In this document: piece by piece, positions 44,176 through 53,203 of the stretch
Layout of the letters: each line of letters opens with the position of its first letter
Numbering within the stretch: the stretch's first letter is position 1
NCBI RefSeq assembly: GCF_000826545.1
Contig: NZ_CDME01000003.1
Span: forward strand, 190,763-254,762
Origin: Kibdelosporangium sp. MJ126-NF4
GTDB lineage: Bacteria > Actinomycetota > Actinomycetes > Mycobacteriales > Pseudonocardiaceae
Direction: 5' to 3'
DNA length: 64,000 nt
Made by a program: the position numbers and the translations under genes
Notes under the pieces: generated by a model
Databases searched by the model: none
What the model saw: the letters and a program-made list of their open reading frames with translations, nothing else
Told to the model about the DNA's origin: nothing

Positions 44176-44715
44176 ATGTCCCGTATCGGAAAGCTGCCGA
44201 TCGCTGTCCCCTCAGGGGTCGACATCAAGATCGACGGCCAGACGGTCAACGTCAAGGGGCCCAAGGGCACTCTGACGCACACCATTGTCGAGCCGATCAG
44301 TCTCGAGCGCGCCGACGACGGCACGCTGCAGGTGAAGCGGCCCAACGACGAGCGCCAGAACCGGGCCCTGCACGGCCTGACCCGCACGCTCGTGAACAAC
44401 CTCGTCGTCGGCGTGACCGCCGGGTACGAGAAGAAGCTTGAGATCCACGGCGTCGGTTACCGCGTGCAGCTCAAGGGCTCCGACCTCGAGTTCGCGCTCG
44501 GCTACAGCCACCCGATCAAGGTGGTCGCGCCGCAGGGCATCACCTTCACGGTCGAGACGCCCACGCGGTTCTCGGTCAGCGGGATCGACAAGCAGCTCGT
44601 CGGTGAGGTCTCGGCCAACATCCGTAAGCTGCGCAAGCCCGACCCGTACAAGGGCAAGGGCGTCCGCTACGCGGGCGAGAAGATCCGCCGCAAGGTCGGA
44701 AAGACGGGTAAGTGA
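44176..44715 (+). CDS. rplF: 50S ribosomal protein L6
   Basis: 179 residues from ATG 44176, AGGAGAGAAGG upstream. Two similar alpha/beta domains near the GTPase centre. Typical [15 protein letters not shown] and the C-terminal [18 protein letters not shown]. Confidence 0.97.
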   Translation: MSRIGKLPIAVPSGVDIKIDGQTVNVKGPKGTLTHTIVEPISLERADDGTLQVKRPNDERQNRALHGLTRTLVNNLVVGVTAGYEKKLEIHGVGYRVQLKGSDLEFALGYSHPIKVVAPQGITFTVETPTRFSVSGIDKQLVGEVSANIRKLRKPDPYKGKGVRYAGEKIRRKVGKTGK

Positions 44716-44716
44716 C

Positions 44717-45121
44717 ATGAGCGAAGCAACCACTGCAACAAAGCGCAAGCCGGTGGGCAAGGACATCTCCACCCGCCGTCGCGTTGCCCGCACGCGTCGT
44801 CACTTCCGGCTCCGCAAGAAGATCAGCGGCACGCCGGCCCGTCCGCGCCTGGTCGTCAACCGGTCCTCGCGGCACGTCACTGTGCAGCTGATCGACGACC
44901 TCGCCGGTCACACCATCGCCGCGGCGACCTCCTACGAGGCCGACGTGATCGCGCTGGATGGCGACAAGAAGGCCAAGGCAGCCAAGGTCGGTCAGCTGAT
45001 CGCGGCCCGTGCCAAGGACAAGGGCGTCGACAAGGTCGTGTTCGACCGGGGTGGCTACGACTACCACGGCCGGATCGCGGCGCTCGCCGACGCGGCCCGT
45101 GAAGCGGGGCTGGAGTTCTGA
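44717..45121 (+). CDS. rplR: 50S ribosomal protein L18
   Basis: 134 residues from ATG 44717. Binds 5S rRNA with L5 and L25. Core [31 protein letters not shown] and end [26 protein letters not shown]. Stop shares a base with a 14-codon ORF that leads to rpsE. Confidence 0.97.
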   Translation: MSEATTATKRKPVGKDISTRRRVARTRRHFRLRKKISGTPARPRLVVNRSSRHVTVQLIDDLAGHTIAAATSYEADVIALDGDKKAKAAKVGQLIAARAKDKGVDKVVFDRGGYDYHGRIAALADAAREAGLEF

Positions 45122-45165
45122 TGAACAACCAGACCCGAGCAATCGAGAACGGAAGGAACGCCTGA
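45121..45165 (+). CDS. 14-codon ORF bridging rplR and rpsE
   Basis: ATG 45121 overlaps the rplR stop (TGATG) and its TGA overlaps the rpsE ATG at 45165 (TGATG). It encodes [14 protein letters not shown] and contains the rpsE ribosome site GGAAGGA. It may merely pass ribosomes from rplR to rpsE, or arise by chance; no function is claimed. Confidence 0.25.
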   Translation: MNNQTRAIENGRNA

Positions 45166-45812
45166 TGCCGGGACGTACACGGCAGGGTGGCGGCTTCGGC
45201 GGTCAGCAAGGTGGCGGTCAGGGCGGTAACGACCGCGGCGACCGCCGGGACCGCAGGGGCGGCCGCGACGGTGGCCGTGGCGGAGCGGCCCAGGAGAAGA
45301 CCCCGCACCTCGAGCGCGTGGTCGCGATCAACCGCGTCGCCAAGGTCGTCAAGGGTGGTCGTCGCTTCAGCTTCACCGCCCTGGTGGTCGTCGGCGACGG
45401 CGACGGTCAGGTCGGAGTCGGCTACGGCAAGGCCAAGGAGGTGCCCGCCGCGATCGCGAAGGGCGTGGAGGAAGCCAAGAAGAACTTCTTCCGCGTGCCC
45501 CGGATCGCCGGCACCATCCCGCACCCCATCCAGGGTGAGGACGCGGCCGGTGTCGTGCTCCTGCGTCCGGCCAGTGCCGGTACCGGTGTCATCGCCGGTG
45601 GCCCGGTGCGTGCCGTGCTGGAGTGCGCGGGTGTGCACGACGTGCTGTCGAAGTCGCTCGGTAGCGACAACGCCATCAACATCGTGCACGCGACCGTTGC
45701 CGCGCTGAAGGGCCTGCAGCGTCCGGAGGAGGTGGCCGCCCGCCGCGGTCTGCCGCTCGAGGACGTCGCCCCCGCCGCCATGCTGCGTGCTCGCGCACAG
45801 GCTGGAGCGTGA
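45165..45812 (+). CDS. rpsE: 30S ribosomal protein S5
   Basis: 215 residues from ATG 45165. A Gly/Arg/Gln-rich N-terminal extension (about 40 residues) precedes the double-stranded-RNA-like domain [31 protein letters not shown]. Helps mRNA unwinding and fidelity (ram site). Confidence 0.97.
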   Translation: MPGRTRQGGGFGGQQGGGQGGNDRGDRRDRRGGRDGGRGGAAQEKTPHLERVVAINRVAKVVKGGRRFSFTALVVVGDGDGQVGVGYGKAKEVPAAIAKGVEEAKKNFFRVPRIAGTIPHPIQGEDAAGVVLLRPASAGTGVIAGGPVRAVLECAGVHDVLSKSLGSDNAINIVHATVAALKGLQRPEEVAARRGLPLEDVAPAAMLRARAQAGA

Positions 45813-45813
45813 C

Positions 45814-45999
45814 ATGGCAAAGCTGCAGATCACCCAGGTCAAGAGCAAGATCGGCGCCAAGCACAACCACCGCGAGTCGCTGCGCACCCTCGGGCTGCGC
45901 AAGATCCGCCAGAGCGTCGTGCGTGACGACACCCCCCAGGTCCGCGGCCTGATCCACACGGTCCGCCACCTGGTGGTCGTCGAGGAGGTCAACGACTGA
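45814..45999 (+). CDS. rpmD: 50S ribosomal protein L30
   Basis: 61 residues from ATG 45814 ([21 protein letters not shown]); an upstream in-frame start at 45787 overlaps rpsE and is not supported. Stop shares a base with the rplO ATG. Confidence 0.97.
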   Translation: MAKLQITQVKSKIGAKHNHRESLRTLGLRKIRQSVVRDDTPQVRGLIHTVRHLVVVEEVND

Positions 46000-46442
46000 T
46001 GGCCATCAAACTCCATCACCTGCGCCCCGCGCCCGGTGCCAAGTCCGACAAGATGCGCGTCGGTCGTGGTGAGGGCTCCAAGGGCAAGACCGCCGGTCGT
46101 GGCACGAAGGGCACCAAGGCCCGCAAGAACGTGCCCGCCCGGTTCGAGGGTGGGCAGATGCCCATCCACATGCGGCTGCCGAAGCTCAAGGGCTTCAAGA
46201 ACCGCTTCCGCGTGGAGTACCAGATCGTCAACGTCGGCGACCTGGCCACGCTGTTCCCCGAGGGCGGCAAGGTCGGCATTCTCGACCTGGTCAAGGCAGG
46301 CGCGGTCCGCAAGGGCCAGCTCGTCAAGGTCCTCGGCGACGGCGACATCGCCGGTGTGAAGCTGGACGTCACCGTCCACGGCTTCTCCGGCAGTGCCGTC
46401 GAGAAGATCACCAGCGCTGGTGGCACCATCACCAAGCTGTGA
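45999..46442 (+). CDS. rplO: 50S ribosomal protein L15
   Basis: 147 residues from ATG 45999. Late-assembly protein with Gly/Arg/Lys-rich N-terminus ([23 protein letters not shown]). In most bacteria secY follows directly; here a terminator and a 4-kb block intervene. Confidence 0.97.
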   Translation: MAIKLHHLRPAPGAKSDKMRVGRGEGSKGKTAGRGTKGTKARKNVPARFEGGQMPIHMRLPKLKGFKNRFRVEYQIVNVGDLATLFPEGGKVGILDLVKAGAVRKGQLVKVLGDGDIAGVKLDVTVHGFSGSAVEKITSAGGTITKL

Positions 46443-46472
46443 TGGCAACCAAGCGCTGAGCAGTAGCAGTCG

Positions 46473-46507
46473 AAAAGGCCCGCCAGGCACGACCTGGCGG
46501 GCCTTTT
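46473..46507. terminator. Bidirectional terminator after rplO
   Basis: A perfect 15-bp stem AAAAGGCCCGCCAGG (46473-46487) / CCTGGCGGGCCTTTT (46493-46507) with CACGA loop. A/T flanks give a U run on either strand, so it can stop rplO and the convergent TetR transcript. Confidence 0.9.
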
Positions 46508-46519
46508 CGCATGCCAGCC

Positions 46520-46565
46520 CTCGTGAGTGTTTGTCCGCGTTCTAACTCGTACAAACACTCACGAG
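46520..46565. repeat. Palindromic repeat with CTCGTGAGTGTTTG arms, copy 1
   Basis: Perfect 15-bp arms CTCGTGAGTGTTTGT and ACAAACACTCACGAG around a 16-nt loop, between convergent rplO and TetR genes. The outer 14 bases match the element at 58780-58825, which is also between convergent genes. Confidence 0.75.
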
Positions 46566-46590
46566 CGGTTTGCCGGGGCGCTGCTGTTGA

Positions 46591-47199
46591 TCAGTGCTGT
46601 GGCCGTCGCGGTTCGGCAGCGGCGGAGGCTTGCGCCACCCCGTGCAGTAGCAGTTCCGTGATCTGGTCCTCGCCGGTGAGGGTGGTGCGGGGGACGAGGT
46701 GGAAGCTGATCAGCATCCGCACGCACCACTCGGCGATCTGCGCGGGCGTGCCACGTAGATGCTCGGGGCTGCCGCCGTCGACGATCGCGGCCTCGGCGGT
46801 GGGACGGATGAGTTCCAGTGCGGTCGGCTCGTCGCCGTGCTGGACCAGCAGTCCGAGTATCTGCTCGGGCTCGTCCGCGATGATCCGGCTCACCACCGGG
46901 TGTTCCCGGAAGTAGCCGAGGACGAACGGGACGGTCTGGCGCAGCAGGTCCTCGTGGTCGGCAGCGGCCTTGGCGATCTTGGCGTAGGCGGTGGAGAACT
47001 TGCCGACCTCCATCCGGAAGACGGCCGCGACCAGGTCGGGTTTCGTGGCGAACGCACGGTAGGCCGTGGTGGCTGAGACCCCCGCGCGGGCGGCGACGTC
47101 GCGGACCGAGGTCTTGCGCACGCCATAGGCGGCGAAGCAGTCCAATGCGGCGTCGAGCAGGCGATCGCTAGCCCGCGTGGGGGATTCCATGCCAGCCAT
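46591..47199 (-). CDS. TetR-family regulator
   Basis: 202 residues from ATG 47199; ATG 47190 is an alternative. N-terminal helix-turn-helix (LLDAALDCFAAYGVRKTSVRDVAARAGVSATTAYRAFATKPDLVAAVF) and a ligand domain of all-helical type. Divergent from the carotenoid oxygenase with a palindrome between them, so it probably represses that gene and itself. The inducing ligand is unknown; an apocarotenoid is possible. Confidence 0.9.
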   Translation of the reverse strand: MAGMESPTRASDRLLDAALDCFAAYGVRKTSVRDVAARAGVSATTAYRAFATKPDLVAAVFRMEVGKFSTAYAKIAKAAADHEDLLRQTVPFVLGYFREHPVVSRIIADEPEQILGLLVQHGDEPTALELIRPTAEAAIVDGGSPEHLRGTPAQIAEWCVRMLISFHLVPRTTLTGEDQITELLLHGVAQASAAAEPRRPQH

Positions 47200-47216
47200 C
47201 TTTCCAGAACTGGCGC

Positions 47217-47246
47217 GATGGGACTAAAGTGCATTTTTGTTCCATC
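47217..47246. promoter_or_regulatory. Likely TetR operator
   Basis: GATGGGAC-N14-GTTCCATC (one mismatch) with an inner near-palindrome AAAGTGCATTT, midway between the divergent TetR and carotenoid oxygenase genes. The size fits a TetR dimer site. Confidence 0.55.
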
Positions 47247-47290
47247 GATCCGCCGAGCTCCCTCCGACCTGCGCGAAGGACTGATCGACC

Positions 47291-48739
47291 ATGGACAACT
47301 CGTTCCTTGCCCACAATCTCGCCCCGGTCCGCGAGGAGCGCACGGTCACCGAGCTGGCGGTCACGGGCACGATCCCGGATCACCTGGACGGCCGTTACGT
47401 GCGCAACGGCCCGAACCCGGCGGCGGACCTGGATCCCGAGCTCTACAACTGGTTCATGGGGGACGGGATGGTCCACGGCGTCCGGCTGCGCGACGGCCGG
47501 GCCGAGTGGTACCGCAACCGTTGGGTCCGTACCCCGAATCTGCGGTCCGTGCTGGGCGAATCGGCTGTGGCCCATCGTCGGCACCAAGCGGGATTCGAGT
47601 TCCTCGGCGCCAACACCAACGTGATCGGGCACGCCGGTCGCACGCTCGCTCTGATCGAGGGCGGCTCCGCGGCCGTGGAACTCACCGACGAACTCGACAC
47701 CGTCGGGCCCTGTGACTTCAACGGCACGCTGGCAGGCGGCTACACCGCGCACCCGATCCACGATCCCGCCACCGGTGACCTGCACGCGGTGTCGTACTCC
47801 ATGGGACGCGGCAACACCGTGCAGTACTCCGTCATCGGCGCGGACGGCCGGGCGAAGCGCACAGTGGACATCCAGGTGGGCGGAAGTCCGATGATGCACG
47901 CGTTCTCGCTGACCGAGCAGCACGTTGTGTTCTACGACCTGCCGGTTACCTTCTACGCCAAGGAAGCTGTCGAGATCTCCGTTCCCCGGCCGCTGCGAAC
48001 GCCCGCGCGGCTGATCCTGTCCGCAGTCGTCGGCCGGTTCCGGATCCCGCACCCGATCCTGGCCAGGTTGGACCGCACCATGCGGCCCAACGCGCGCATG
48101 CCCTACCGCTGGGACCCGAACTACCCTGCCAGGATCGGCGTCATGCCCCGCGAGGGCGAGCACGTCCGCTGGCTGGAGGTGGACCCCTGCTACGTCTTCC
48201 ACCCGCTCAACGCCTACGACGACGGCGACTCCATCGTGCTCGACATCGCCAGGATGCCCAGGACCATGGACAACGACCGCCATGGGCCGATCGAGGACAG
48301 CATGCCCGTGCTGTACCGCTGGACCGTGGACCTCAAGGCAGGCAAGGTCCGCGAGGAGTGCCTCGACGACCGGGGCCAGGAGTTCCCCCGGTTCGACGAA
48401 CGGCTCACCGGCCGCAGGCACCGCTACGGCTACCTGATCGGCGCGACCAACATCGACCGTCCCGTCGAGGCCCTCATCAAGCACGACTTCGCCGGAAACG
48501 GCAGCATCACCCGGGAGTTCGGGTCCGGTCGCAGCATCGGCGAGTTCTGCTTCGTCCCGGCCGACGGTGCCTCGGCCGAGGACGACGGCGTGCTGATGGG
48601 GTATGTCCACAACGAACTCCAGGACAGCAGCGACCTGGTGGTCCTCGACGCGGCCACGCTGGAGACGACGGCGACCGTCCATCTGCCCTGCCGGGTCCCC
48701 GTCGGCTTCCACGGAAACTGGCTCCCGGTAACCGCATGA
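47291..48739 (+). CDS. Carotenoid oxygenase (RPE65/CCD family)
   Basis: 482 residues from ATG 47291. Non-haem Fe(II) dioxygenase with the four iron-binding histidines of the family: His154 (TAHPIHDP), His203 (MMHAFSLTE), His304 (VFHPLNAYD) and His474 (GFHGNW). N-terminal ELAVTGTIPDHLDGRYVRNGPNP is the family signature. It would cleave a carotenoid or apocarotenoid double bond to aldehydes. No carotenoid synthesis genes are next to it, but idi, an isoprenoid gene, lies 1 kb downstream. Probably repressed by the adjacent TetR protein. Confidence 0.92.
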   Translation: MDNSFLAHNLAPVREERTVTELAVTGTIPDHLDGRYVRNGPNPAADLDPELYNWFMGDGMVHGVRLRDGRAEWYRNRWVRTPNLRSVLGESAVAHRRHQAGFEFLGANTNVIGHAGRTLALIEGGSAAVELTDELDTVGPCDFNGTLAGGYTAHPIHDPATGDLHAVSYSMGRGNTVQYSVIGADGRAKRTVDIQVGGSPMMHAFSLTEQHVVFYDLPVTFYAKEAVEISVPRPLRTPARLILSAVVGRFRIPHPILARLDRTMRPNARMPYRWDPNYPARIGVMPREGEHVRWLEVDPCYVFHPLNAYDDGDSIVLDIARMPRTMDNDRHGPIEDSMPVLYRWTVDLKAGKVREECLDDRGQEFPRFDERLTGRRHRYGYLIGATNIDRPVEALIKHDFAGNGSITREFGSGRSIGEFCFVPADGASAEDDGVLMGYVHNELQDSSDLVVLDAATLETTATVHLPCRVPVGFHGNWLPVTA

Positions 48740-48788
48740 GGCGACGGCCGTAACCGGGTCGTGTTCTGCACCTGTCACGCTCTGCGCC

Positions 48789-49637
48789 ATGTGGCAACCA
48801 CAGCGCCTTGTCGGCGCCATGCTCGCGTTGGTCTCGGCGGTCCTGCTGCTGGTCTCGCCGTTCCTCCCGCTGTTCAGCGGGTCTGTGAACGCCGGAACGC
48901 TGAAATTCACGATGACCATCGACGGGTGGGGTTTCGACACCGACGCGCCGATCCGGTTCGGTGCGGTCGCGGTCAACGCCTTCGGCCTCATCTTCGCCGC
49001 GGTGTTGTTGTTCGGTGCCGCCATTGTGAGCCTCGCCGGGGCACGGCGCAGGGCAGCGACACCGGCCACTCGTCGTCTGGCCACCTCGGTCACGGCCATC
49101 GCCGCGGCCTTCACGGTGGGCGTGGTCGCCATGGTCCTGCCGCAGCTCACCAACTGGGTCGACACCTTCGGACCGATCGGACTGGGAACCGCCGACGTCG
49201 AAACCACCATCGGGACCGGCTTCTGGCTGATGTCGGTCGGGACAGTTCTCGCACTGGTGGCCGCAGTGCTGACGGTGCGGCCGGTCCGTGACAGCGAACC
49301 GGCGACTCCGCCCTACGGCTTCCCGATGCCGGTCATGCCGCAGGGGCAGGCACAGCAGGGGCAGGCACAGTCACCGCAGTCGGCCGCCGAATCGGCATGG
49401 CAGTCGAGCGCCGAAGCGCCCCAACCGGCACAGCCCGCCGCTGCCCAGTCAGCGCAACCGGCTCCCGAAGCGGCGCAACCGAACCAGCCCGTCCCGGAGC
49501 AGGAGCAGCCCGTCGCCCAGCCGCCGTCCGAGCCTGCTTCCTCTGCCACGGAAGCGAACCAGCCGGGTGCGGACGCGCAGCCGACCGAACCGGTTCAGGA
49601 GGAGCAGTCGAAGCCTGAGGGTCAGTCGGGTAAATGA
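48789..49637 (+). CDS. Membrane protein with Gln/Pro/Ala-rich tail
   Basis: 282 residues from ATG 48789. Four membrane segments: about 8-28 (VGAMLALVSAVLLLVSPFLPLF), 57-80 (FGAVAVNAFGLIFAAVLLFGAAIVSLAG), 98-118 (VTAIAAAFTVGVVAMVLPQLT) and 140-162 (TGFWLMSVGTVLALVAAVLTV). From residue 170 on it is a disordered tail of Gln, Pro, Ala and Glu. Pattern resembles small actinobacterial cell-envelope proteins; function unknown. Confidence 0.8.
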   Translation: MWQPQRLVGAMLALVSAVLLLVSPFLPLFSGSVNAGTLKFTMTIDGWGFDTDAPIRFGAVAVNAFGLIFAAVLLFGAAIVSLAGARRRAATPATRRLATSVTAIAAAFTVGVVAMVLPQLTNWVDTFGPIGLGTADVETTIGTGFWLMSVGTVLALVAAVLTVRPVRDSEPATPPYGFPMPVMPQGQAQQGQAQSPQSAAESAWQSSAEAPQPAQPAAAQSAQPAPEAAQPNQPVPEQEQPVAQPPSEPASSATEANQPGADAQPTEPVQEEQSKPEGQSGK

Positions 49638-49790
49638 TCACGTCGTGATGCCGGAACGGCACGCAACCGTTTGTGGCAAACGTTTGTCGTAACTGTGTCC
49701 ACGGTGGACCGTGGACTGTCGCACGTGGTCGGCCGACATTCACCGGGTAATGTCACATTACGAAAAGTGCCCACCGGGAATTCGACCAGA

Positions 49791-49804
49791 TACTGTCTGT
49801 ACAC
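49791..49804 (+). promoter_or_regulatory. Leaderless idi promoter (-10 box)
   Basis: TACTGT (49791-49796) ends 8 bp before the idi ATG at 49805, so the transcript starts at or near the start codon. No good -35 box was seen. Confidence 0.4.
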
Positions 49805-50353
49805 ATGGAGCAGGTCGTCTTACTGGACGAGGCCGGGCAGGCCATCGGCACGGCGGACAAGGCAACAGTGCACCACGAGCAGACTCCGCTGCATCTGGCG
49901 TTCTCCTCGTACGTCTTCGACGAACGCAAACGTTTTCTGCTGACCCGCAGGGCGCTCGGCAAGCGCACATGGCCCGGAGTGTGGACCAACTCCTGCTGTG
50001 GGCACCCGGCGCCCGGCGAGCCGGTCGACGAGGCCGTCGTACGCAGGCTGAAAACCGAGTTGGGTCTCGATGTGGAGACGATCGCGCTCGTCCTGCCGAG
50101 GTTCCGCTACCGGGTGGCGATGCCCGACGGCATCGTCGAGAACGAGATGTGTCCCGTCTACCGGGTCACTGTCACCGGCGATCCGGCTCCCGATCCCAGT
50201 GAGGTCGACGACTTCGAATGGGTCCCGTGGCCGCCGAGCCGGGAGCTCTCTCCCTGGGCTGAACTGCAGTTGCCTCAACTCAAGGCCCTTGGTCCGGACC
50301 CGGCGCAGTGGCCCGTCGGCGACCCCGCCGATCTGCCACCGGCCGCGCACTGA
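49805..50353 (+). CDS. idi: Isopentenyl-diphosphate delta-isomerase, type I
   Basis: 182 residues from ATG 49805. Nudix-fold enzyme that converts isopentenyl to dimethylallyl diphosphate. Catalytic Cys65 (TNSCCGHP) and Glu residues of VENEMCPVY (E112/E114), with metal ligands His24, His30 and His67. Full length. It supplies precursors for menaquinone, undecaprenyl phosphate and carotenoids. Lies between the membrane protein and secY. Confidence 0.95.
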   Translation: MEQVVLLDEAGQAIGTADKATVHHEQTPLHLAFSSYVFDERKRFLLTRRALGKRTWPGVWTNSCCGHPAPGEPVDEAVVRRLKTELGLDVETIALVLPRFRYRVAMPDGIVENEMCPVYRVTVTGDPAPDPSEVDDFEWVPWPPSRELSPWAELQLPQLKALGPDPAQWPVGDPADLPPAAH

Positions 50354-50397
50354 TCTATGCGCCAGACGGGGGGTGCGGAGCCCCTATGTGAGGCTGT

Positions 50398-50440
50398 TAG
50401 AGTCGTGAACACGCTTCGGGACAAACGCGCCCCGAAGCGT
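50398..50440 (+). promoter_or_regulatory. secY promoter box and leader hairpin
   Basis: A -10 TAGAGT (50398-50403) is followed 8 bp later by a perfect 10-bp stem ACGCTTCGGG (50411-50420) / CCCGAAGCGT (50431-50440). Transcription would begin at the hairpin, giving a structured 110-nt leader. secY thus appears to have its own promoter. Confidence 0.45.
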
Positions 50441-50522
50441 TCCTGGCTTGTGTTCCCGTCGGTGTAATCTCACCGGCCCATTCGTTCGCCGGCAGGACGC
50501 CGGTGACGCGAGGAGGTCTTGC

Positions 50523-51845
50523 GTGCTAGGCGCCTTCCGCTCGGCTCTCGCGACGCCGGATCTACGCAAGAAGATCCTGTTCGTACTCGGGATCATCGTG
50601 GTGTACCGGATCGGGGCGCTGCTGCCCTCTCCCGGTGTGTCCTACCCGAACGTGCAGAAATGCATCGCGACCGTGGAACAGGACGGCATCTACTCGCTGC
50701 TGAACCTGTTCAGCGGCGGTGCGTTGCTCCAGCTGTCCGTTTTCGCGCTCGGCATCATGCCGTACATCACCGCGAGCATCATCATCCAGTTGCTCACCGT
50801 GGTCATCCCGCGCTTCGAGCAGCTGAAGAAGGAAGGCCAGGCGGGTCAGGGCAAACTGACCCAGTACACGCGGTACCTGACGATCGCGCTGGCGATCCTG
50901 CAGGCCACCGGCATCGTGGCGCTGGCCGACCGCAAGCAGCTGTTCGGTGACTGCAAGGACCCGGCAACGGGCGCCCCGGTCGACATCATCCCGGGCGACG
51001 ACGTCTGGACCCTGATCCTCATCGTCGTCACGATGACCGCGGGTACCGCCGTCATCATGTGGCTGGGCGAGCTGATCACCGAGCGTGGCATCGGCAACGG
51101 CATGTCGCTGCTGATGTTCGTCAACATCGCGGCCCGCATCCCGTTCGAGGGCAAGATCATCTGGGAGAAGGGCCCGATCACCTTCACCGTGATCTGCCTG
51201 TTCGGTCTCGCCATCATCGCCAGCGTCGTGTTCATGGAACAGGGCCAGCGCCGGATCCCGGTCCAGTACGCCAAGCGCATGATCGGCCGCCGGATGTACG
51301 GCGGCACCTCGACCTACCTGCCGCTGAAGGTCAACCAGGCCGGTGTCATCCCGGTGATCTTCGCGTCCTCGCTGCTCTACCTTCCCGACCTGATCTCCCG
51401 CCTGATCGGCGGATCGCAGGACTCCGGCTGGCAGCGCTGGATCCAGCAGAACCTCGTGCAGCAGAACAGCTGGGTGCACATCCTCGTGTACTTCGCGCTG
51501 ATCATCTTCTTCACGTACTTCTACATCACGATCACGTTCAACGTGAACGAACGCGCTGAGGAGATGCGGAAGTTCGGTGGCTTCATCCCCGGCATCCGCC
51601 CCGGACGTCCCACCTCGGAATACCTGAGTTACGTGCTGAGCCGCATCACCCTGCCCGGCTCGATCTACCTTGGCATCATCGCGATCCTGCCGAACTTCTT
51701 CCTTTCGGTGACCGGATCGGGGAACAACCAGAACTTCCCCTTCGGTGGTACCGCGGTTCTGATCATGGTCGGCGTCGGCCTCGACACCGTGAAACAAATC
51801 GAGAGCCAGCTGATGCAACGTAACTACGAAGGGTTCCTCAGGTGA
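50523..51845 (+). CDS. secY: Protein translocase subunit SecY
   Basis: 440 residues from GTG 50523 with AGGAGG 9 bases before it. Channel of the Sec translocon with ten membrane helices; typical LRKKILFVLGIIVVYRIGALLPSPGV, plug/pore region LLNLFSGGALLQLSVFALGIMPYITASIIIQL and C-terminal cytoplasmic loop FNVNERAEEMRKFGGFIPGIRPG. Stop overlaps adk start (GTGA). Confidence 0.97.
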   Translation: MLGAFRSALATPDLRKKILFVLGIIVVYRIGALLPSPGVSYPNVQKCIATVEQDGIYSLLNLFSGGALLQLSVFALGIMPYITASIIIQLLTVVIPRFEQLKKEGQAGQGKLTQYTRYLTIALAILQATGIVALADRKQLFGDCKDPATGAPVDIIPGDDVWTLILIVVTMTAGTAVIMWLGELITERGIGNGMSLLMFVNIAARIPFEGKIIWEKGPITFTVICLFGLAIIASVVFMEQGQRRIPVQYAKRMIGRRMYGGTSTYLPLKVNQAGVIPVIFASSLLYLPDLISRLIGGSQDSGWQRWIQQNLVQQNSWVHILVYFALIIFFTYFYITITFNVNERAEEMRKFGGFIPGIRPGRPTSEYLSYVLSRITLPGSIYLGIIAILPNFFLSVTGSGNNQNFPFGGTAVLIMVGVGLDTVKQIESQLMQRNYEGFLR

Positions 51846-52390
51846 CACGACTCGTCTTGGTCGGCCCGCCTGGCGCGGGCAAGGGCACGCAGGCCGGGAC
51901 GCTCAGCGAGAAGCTCGGCGTGCCCCACATCTCCACCGGTGACCTGTTCCGGGCCCACATCGGGAACGGAACAGAACTCGGCCGCAGCGTCCAGGCCTTC
52001 CTCGACGAGGGCAAGCTGGTGCCGGACGAGGTCACCAACGAGATGGTCCGCGAACGGCTGGCCGACTCGGACACGCAGGCAGGCTTCATCCTCGACGGGT
52101 TCCCGCGCAACATCGCGCAGGCCGAGGTGCTCGCCGAGATCCTCACCGAGTCGGGCCACAAGCTGGACGCAGTCGTGCAGTTCCAGATCGACGAGGACGT
52201 CGTGGTGGCCCGGCTGCTCGGCCGGGGCCGCACGGACGACAACGAGGAAGTCATCCGGCACCGCCAGCACGTCTACCGCTCGGAGACCGAGCCGCTGCTG
52301 AACTTCTACCGCGACATCGTGGTGGCGGTCGACGCCGTCGGCGAGGTCGACGAGGTCACTGGACGCGTGCTCAACGCGCTGGACAAGTGA
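51842..52390 (+). CDS. adk: Adenylate kinase
   Basis: 182 residues from GTG 51842. P-loop GPPGAGKGTQ, substrate motif DGFPRNIAQAE, and the lid is the short form (RGRTDDNEEVIRHR), as in other actinobacterial Adk. Interconverts AMP + ATP and 2 ADP. Confidence 0.97.
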   Translation: MTRLVLVGPPGAGKGTQAGTLSEKLGVPHISTGDLFRAHIGNGTELGRSVQAFLDEGKLVPDEVTNEMVRERLADSDTQAGFILDGFPRNIAQAEVLAEILTESGHKLDAVVQFQIDEDVVVARLLGRGRTDDNEEVIRHRQHVYRSETEPLLNFYRDIVVAVDAVGEVDEVTGRVLNALDK

Positions 52391-52410
52391 GCAGGGGTGG
52401 ACTGCTCGGC

Positions 52411-53202
52411 ATGCTGCGCGGGCGCCAGTCGATGATCGAGATCAAGTCCCGCGGCGAGCTCGAGGCCATGCGGGCCGCGGGCATCGTCGTCGCCCGTGCG
52501 CTCGACCTGCTGACCAAGGCCGTGCGGCCGGGCGTGAGCACAGGTGAGCTCGACGAGCTGGCCGAGCAGACGATCAGGGACGCGGGCGCGGTGCCGTCCT
52601 TCAAGGGCTACCACGACTTCCCCGCGTCGATCTGCGCGTCGGTGAACGAGCAGGTCGTCCACGGCATCCCGGCGAAGTCGCAGGTGCTGGCCGAGGGTGA
52701 CCTGATCTCGATCGACTGCGGCGCGATCCTCGAAGGCTGGCACGGCGACGCGGCAGTGACCGTGGCCGCCGGAGAGATACGCCCCGAGGACGCCAAGCTG
52801 TCCGAGGCAACCCGCACATCCCTGTACGCCGGTGTGGAAGCCCTCGTCGTGGGCGCACGCCTCTCGGACGTCTCGCACGCCATCGAGAAGTCGATCCTGC
52901 GCACAGCGAAGGAACACGGCGTCGACTACGGCATCATCCGCGACTACGGCGGCCACGGCATCGGTACGGAGATGCACATGGAGCCGTACCTGTCGAACTA
53001 CGGCAAGCCCGGCAAAGGCCCCCGCCTGGTGGCGGGCATGGCCATCGCCGTCGAGCCGATGCTGACCCTCGGCGACCACCACACCGACGAACTCGACGAC
53101 GACTGGACCGTGGTGACCGTCGACGGCTCCCGCGCCGCCCACTGGGAACACAGCATCGCCATCACCGACGACGGCCCTTGGATCCTCACGGCCCCCGAAT
53201 AA
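52411..53202 (+). CDS. map: Methionine aminopeptidase, type I
   Basis: 263 residues from ATG 52411 (AGGGGTGG about 10 bases upstream); GTG 52387, overlapping the adk stop, would add eight residues. Pita-bread fold removing N-terminal Met. Metal ligands Asp (SIDCGA), Asp (HGDAAVT), His (GGHGIGTEMH), Glu (AVEPML) and Glu (HWEHSIAI) are present. Confidence 0.94.
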   Translation: MLRGRQSMIEIKSRGELEAMRAAGIVVARALDLLTKAVRPGVSTGELDELAEQTIRDAGAVPSFKGYHDFPASICASVNEQVVHGIPAKSQVLAEGDLISIDCGAILEGWHGDAAVTVAAGEIRPEDAKLSEATRTSLYAGVEALVVGARLSDVSHAIEKSILRTAKEHGVDYGIIRDYGGHGIGTEMHMEPYLSNYGKPGKGPRLVAGMAIAVEPMLTLGDHHTDELDDDWTVVTVDGSRAAHWEHSIAITDDGPWILTAPE

Positions 53203-53203
53203 C

